From Pseudomonas sp. dw_612 (GTDB taxonomy: Bacteria > Pseudomonadota > Gammaproteobacteria > Pseudomonadales > Pseudomonadaceae), in contig NZ_JAAVVC010000002.1 of assembly GCF_018449725.1 (NCBI RefSeq), positions 1 to 64,000 on the forward strand: 64,000 nt of DNA, in the 5' to 3' direction. The notes under the pieces are model-generated. The model made no database searches. It was not told the origin of the DNA and saw only the letters and a list, made by a program, of their open reading frames with translations. This document shows, in pieces, positions 61,901 through 64,000 of this stretch (the stretch's first letter is position 1; each line of letters begins with the position of its first letter). The position numbers and the translations under genes are program-made.

Positions 61901-64000
61901 GTGGCCCCCGCCACGCCGACCGCGTTCGGGTTGCTGTGGTACACGGCGTTGCCCGCCGCATCCAGGGTCAGGTAGCCGTAGGTGCCGTTGATGTTGGTGC
62001 CCAAGCCGCCCACGGCCGAGGTCCCGGTGTTGCTGCCGGCGCGCACGCCGATCACCGCCCCGCCCGCCGCTGCGCCGTCGGCACCGAGCACGTCGTTGCC
62101 GAGCACGCTGAGGTTGAGGGTCGCGCCTTCGGCGACAGTACCGGAGTCTGCGGCGGCGGTTGGCAAGTCATCGACGATGTTGACGTTGATCTGCCCCGAC
62201 GCCGTGCTGCCGTCGGTGTCCGTCGCCACTACGTTGAAGTTCTCGGTGAGGCTGTTGGCGCCGTTGGCGGTCGGATGGGTTTCGTTGTCCACCAGGGTGT
62301 AGCTGTAGCTGATCACGCCGGTGCTCGCGTTGTAACCGGTGATGGTCAGCGTACTGCCCAACGGCGTCACGATCGATTGCGGGAAGCCTGCCGCCACACC
62401 GCCCGCCACGACATGAATGCCGCCGACGTCGAGGGTTTGCAAACCGTCCAGCGCGGTGACGGTGAAGGTGCCGCTCTGGGTCAGGGCTGGCGTGTTGGGG
62501 TTGCTGCCGTCGCTGAGGTTTTTCTCGTAAACGGTCAGCTCGCCGCCATTGACGTTGAGGCCGTTGAGGACCACCGGGTCGTCGTTGTTGTGGATGTTCA
62601 GCACCAGGTTGGCGGTGCTGGTATCGCCGTCCGAATCGGTGATCGTGTAGGCGAAGGTTTCCGTGCCGTTGCCGCCGCCGTGCAGGTTTTTGAAGTCGGC
62701 ATCGTTGGCGTTGAGGGTGTAGGTGTAGGTGCCGTTGGCATTCAGGACCAGCGTGCCGTAAGTCCCGGTGAAGGTGCCGGGGGTGACAGGCCCGGTGCTC
62801 GGCCCGGTGGCGACGAGGTCCGCGCCCTGAATGTCGTTGGTCAGGACGTTTCCATTGAGCGTCAACGCGGTTTCGGACGCGGTGCCGACATTGCTGTCAT
62901 TGACGGCTTTCGGCACGTCATCGACGATCTGCACGACGATGGTGCTGGTGCTGATGTTGCCCAGCGAATCGGTGGCCTGGTAGGTGAAGCTTTCAGTCAG
63001 TGTGTTGGCGCCGTCATCCGCATGCGGCGTGGTGCTCGCCGGCGATGTCAGGGTGTAGGTGTAGGTGCCGTTGGGGTTGAGCTGGATCTGGCCAAAGTTG
63101 CCATTGGCGCTGCCCACCAGGGTGTAGGTGATCGCGCCGATGGCCCCGGTGACCGAGCCGACCAGGGTGCCACTGGCGGTTTCGCCGGTGCTGGTCGGGT
63201 CGCTGCCGGCGACGGTGCCTGCCGCCAGGTCCTGGCCATCCTTCGTCAGGTCCAGGGCTTTTTCGTAGACGGTCACGTCGGTATCGCTGACCGCTTTGAT
63301 GCAGCTGTTCGAGACGTCGATGGTGATGGTGGTGGTGCTCTCATCCCCGTCGGCATCGCGCACGGTGTAGACGAACGTATCGGTGGCACCCGGGGCGTTC
63401 ACCGCGTTGGGATTACTGTGATAGACCGCGTTGCCGTTGGCATCCAGCGTCAGGTAACCGTAGGTCCCATTGATGTTCGAGCCCAGGCCGCCGATGGCCG
63501 ACGTCGAGGTGTCGCTGCCGGCGCGGACGCCGACTACGGCACCCGTGAGCGCCGGACCGTCGGCACCGCCGATGTCGTTATCCAGCACATTGCCCGAAAC
63601 TGTCCCGCCCTCGGCCACCGACGCGCTGTCCGGGTGGGCCGTCGGCAAGTCGTCGACGATGTTGACGTTGATCTGATTGGTTGCCGTGCTGCCGTCGGTG
63701 TCCGTGGCCACCACGTTGAAGTTTTCGGTGATGCTGTTGGCACCGTTGCCGGTCGGGTGGGCTTCGTTGTCCACCAGGGTGTAGGTGTAGCTGACGACGC
63801 CGGTGGTCGCGTTGTAACCTGTGACGGTGAGCGTGCTGCCCAGCGGCGTCACGATCGATTGCGGGAAACCGGCCGCCACGCCACCGACCACGACATGAAT
63901 GCCGCCGACGTCGAGGGTTTGTAAGCCGTCCAGCGCGGTGACGGTGAAGGAGCCGCTCTGGGTCAGGGCCGGCGTGTTGGGGCTGGTGCCGTCGCTGAGG
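58966..64000 (-). CDS. lapA: Large RTX adhesin LapA, C-terminal part (5' end outside window)
   Basis: Some 1677 C-terminal residues are visible. First come Ig-like/cadherin-like repeats, including a 494-residue unit (1482 bases) seen once complete and once in part (PQSIVTPLGSTLTVTGYNA and PQSIVTPLGSTLTITGYNA). A von Willebrand A domain follows with MIDAS DVSGS (LLLVIDVSGSMADASG) and later GGGTNYDAAV. Then come VCBS-type and RTX calcium-binding nonapeptides (GNDVLNGGGGDDILIGGLGN) and a type I secretion C-terminus (DTFQWLAGNSGHDVVTDFTP to SLKVDTV). It is the surface adhesin for biofilm formation, held by its N-terminus and released by LapG. The transporter genes are not in the window. Confidence 0.93.
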   Translation of the reverse strand, partial: LSDGTSPNTPALTQSGSFTVTALDGLQTLDVGGIHVVVGGVAAGFPQSIVTPLGSTLTVTGYNATTGVVSYTYTLVDNEAHPTGNGANSITENFNVVATDTDGSTATNQINVNIVDDLPTAHPDSASVAEGGTVSGNVLDNDIGGADGPALTGAVVGVRAGSDTSTSAIGGLGSNINGTYGYLTLDANGNAVYHSNPNAVNAPGATDTFVYTVRDADGDESTTTITIDVSNSCIKAVSDTDVTVYEKALDLTKDGQDLAAGTVAGSDPTSTGETASGTLVGSVTGAIGAITYTLVGSANGNFGQIQLNPNGTYTYTLTSPASTTPHADDGANTLTESFTYQATDSLGNISTSTIVVQIVDDVPKAVNDSNVGTASETALTLNGNVLTNDIQGADLVATGPSTGPVTPGTFTGTYGTLVLNANGTYTYTLNANDADFKNLHGGGNGTETFAYTITDSDGDTSTANLVLNIHNNDDPVVLNGLNVNGGELTVYEKNLSDGSNPNTPALTQSGTFTVTALDGLQTLDVGGIHVVAGGVAAGFPQSIVTPLGSTLTITGYNASTGVISYSYTLVDNETHPTANGANSLTENFNVVATDTDGSTASGQINVNIVDDLPTAAADSGTVAEGATLNLSVLGNDVLGADGAAAGGAVIGVRAGSNTGTSAVGGLGTNINGTYGYLTLDAAGNAVYHSNPNAVGVAGATDTFVYTVRDSDGDESTTTITINVNDSGLKAVVDQDVTVFEKALDLSKDGLDLAPGTVTGSDPTSTGETATGTLVGSVTGGTGPFTYSVVGSATGTYGQILINPDGSYTYTLTSAPKTSPNANDGANTLSESFTYKATDALGNSTTSTIVVNIVDDVPKVAASDRSVTAVEIDSNLLLVIDVSGSMADASGVPGLSRLALAKQAISALLDKYDDLGDVKVQIVTFSSSATDKTTVWVDVATAKSIIAGLTAGGGTNYDAAVAALQTAFNTDGKLTGAQNVGYFFSDGKPTSGQDIGTTDEAALKNFLDANGIKNYAIGLGSGVSNANLDPLAYDGSTHTNTNAVVVTDLNQLNSVLSGTVQGAPVTGTLLEGGSFGADGGFIKTLVVDGTTYTYDPRGNSNQGALTFSGTNHGTFNTVNNTLSIATNNSGTLVVNLDTGEYTYTSQKTTAVVITENIGFTVSDNDGDLASSTLTVKVIPNAPPIAVDDHIITNVLSGTIVVPGELLLANDTDANGDPMTATPTTFNTGWVAKGADFVGTGAISFAGNGNNAANQALADVRNSFAANSAAMTAVLVISGYLGAVTTSNANDEDLITVKLKQGETLNLDHNLAAGHITMEYSLNGGAFVAIADGGTITATSDGTYQIHVTNITNTSGSNAGGSENYQLTMTVNYAGAHDLTPDYHGTYTANDNHGGSDTANVTISYQDGHTLTGTSGDDVLVAGTGNNILNAGDGNDVLTAGSGNNELHGGAGNDLLYSGAGNDLLDGGTGTDTASYAHATAGVTVNLGLLSAQNTIGAGTDTLTGIENLTGSNFNDTLTGDNNNNVINGGLGNDVLNGGGGDDILIGGLGNNTLTGGSGADTFQWLAGNSGHDVVTDFTPGTDKLDLSQLLQGENGTAASLDDYLHFTVTGSGASLVTSIDVSAMAGATPNQTIDLAGVNLASHYGVTPGAGGVVAGGHDTATIITGMLNDHSLKVDTV

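Noticed and set aside
59779..63924. A 1381-residue open frame on the plus strand
   Set aside because: It is exactly antisense to lapA; the length follows from the repetitive, GC-rich lapA code. Its translation shows Val/Gly/Arg-rich low-quality sequence without domains or a ribosome site.

Overview
The window looks like chromosomal DNA of a Pseudomonas of the P. fluorescens group. Evidence: a class-typical flgFGHIJKL operon, phhR-phhABC, lapG-lapD-lapA (the biofilm adhesin system described in P. fluorescens), GC-rich codon use, and many short palindromic repeats of the GTGGGAGCGGGCTTGCTCGCGA type. No rRNA, tRNA or CRISPR array was seen.

Layout, left to right. 1-3300: two related genes for RTX (calcium-binding repeat) proteins on the minus strand. 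The first is cut by the window edge and the second is broken by frameshifts. They are followed by an IS1182-family element that appears to sit in the loop of the terminator of the next gene. 3332-15457: a three-domain glycosyltransferase and the flagellar hook/rod/ring operon flgF to flgL, all on the minus strand behind a sigma-54-type promoter. 15716-20139: the aromatic amino acid regulator phhR and the divergent phhABC operon (phenylalanine to tyrosine and onwards), with a PhhR-type operator between them. 20414-22518: two small unknown proteins, an MFS transporter and the ribosome-rescue hydrolase arfB. 22704-24388: an AT-rich islet with an orphan type VI secretion Hcp, a DUF4225-type candidate effector and two tandem small membrane proteins that could be immunity proteins. 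24657-29470: an exported alpha/beta hydrolase, an AroP-like permease, a long non-coding stretch with a second PhhR-like box, a 44-residue peptide gene and an M29/NicX-like metalloenzyme. 29672-36249: rluB, scpB-scpA, a YciO-type protein, a PHP phosphoesterase, yciB, yciI and small proteins. 36257-39211: a CpxR/Spy/CpxA-like envelope stress system. 39324-53160: mostly housekeeping and regulatory genes (nitroreductase, trkH, two AraC regulators, an LpxH-like phosphoesterase, an EamA exporter, a Rdx/SelT-like protein, a FimV-like protein, a MarR regulator, recQ, YecA and YbaN families). 53395-64000: lapG, lapD, an inserted Septu-like PtuA-PtuB defence pair, and the C-terminal part of the giant adhesin lapA.

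How the genes work together. The flagellar block makes the distal rod, the L and P rings and the hook-filament junction; the terminal glycosyltransferase is a good candidate for flagellin glycosylation. PhhR, phhABC and the AroP-like permease form an aromatic amino acid uptake and breakdown set. LapD senses c-di-GMP and sequesters the protease LapG, which otherwise releases LapA from the cell surface. Three families of REP/REPIN palindromes fill many intergenic gaps, twice as tandem arrays with a 135-136 bp period.

The most interesting candidates for an undescribed system are the 44-residue peptide plus M29/NicX-like gene at 28301-29470 with its PhhR-like upstream box, the Hcp-DUF4225-twin membrane protein islet at 22704-24388, and the PtuAB pair lodged inside the lap cluster.
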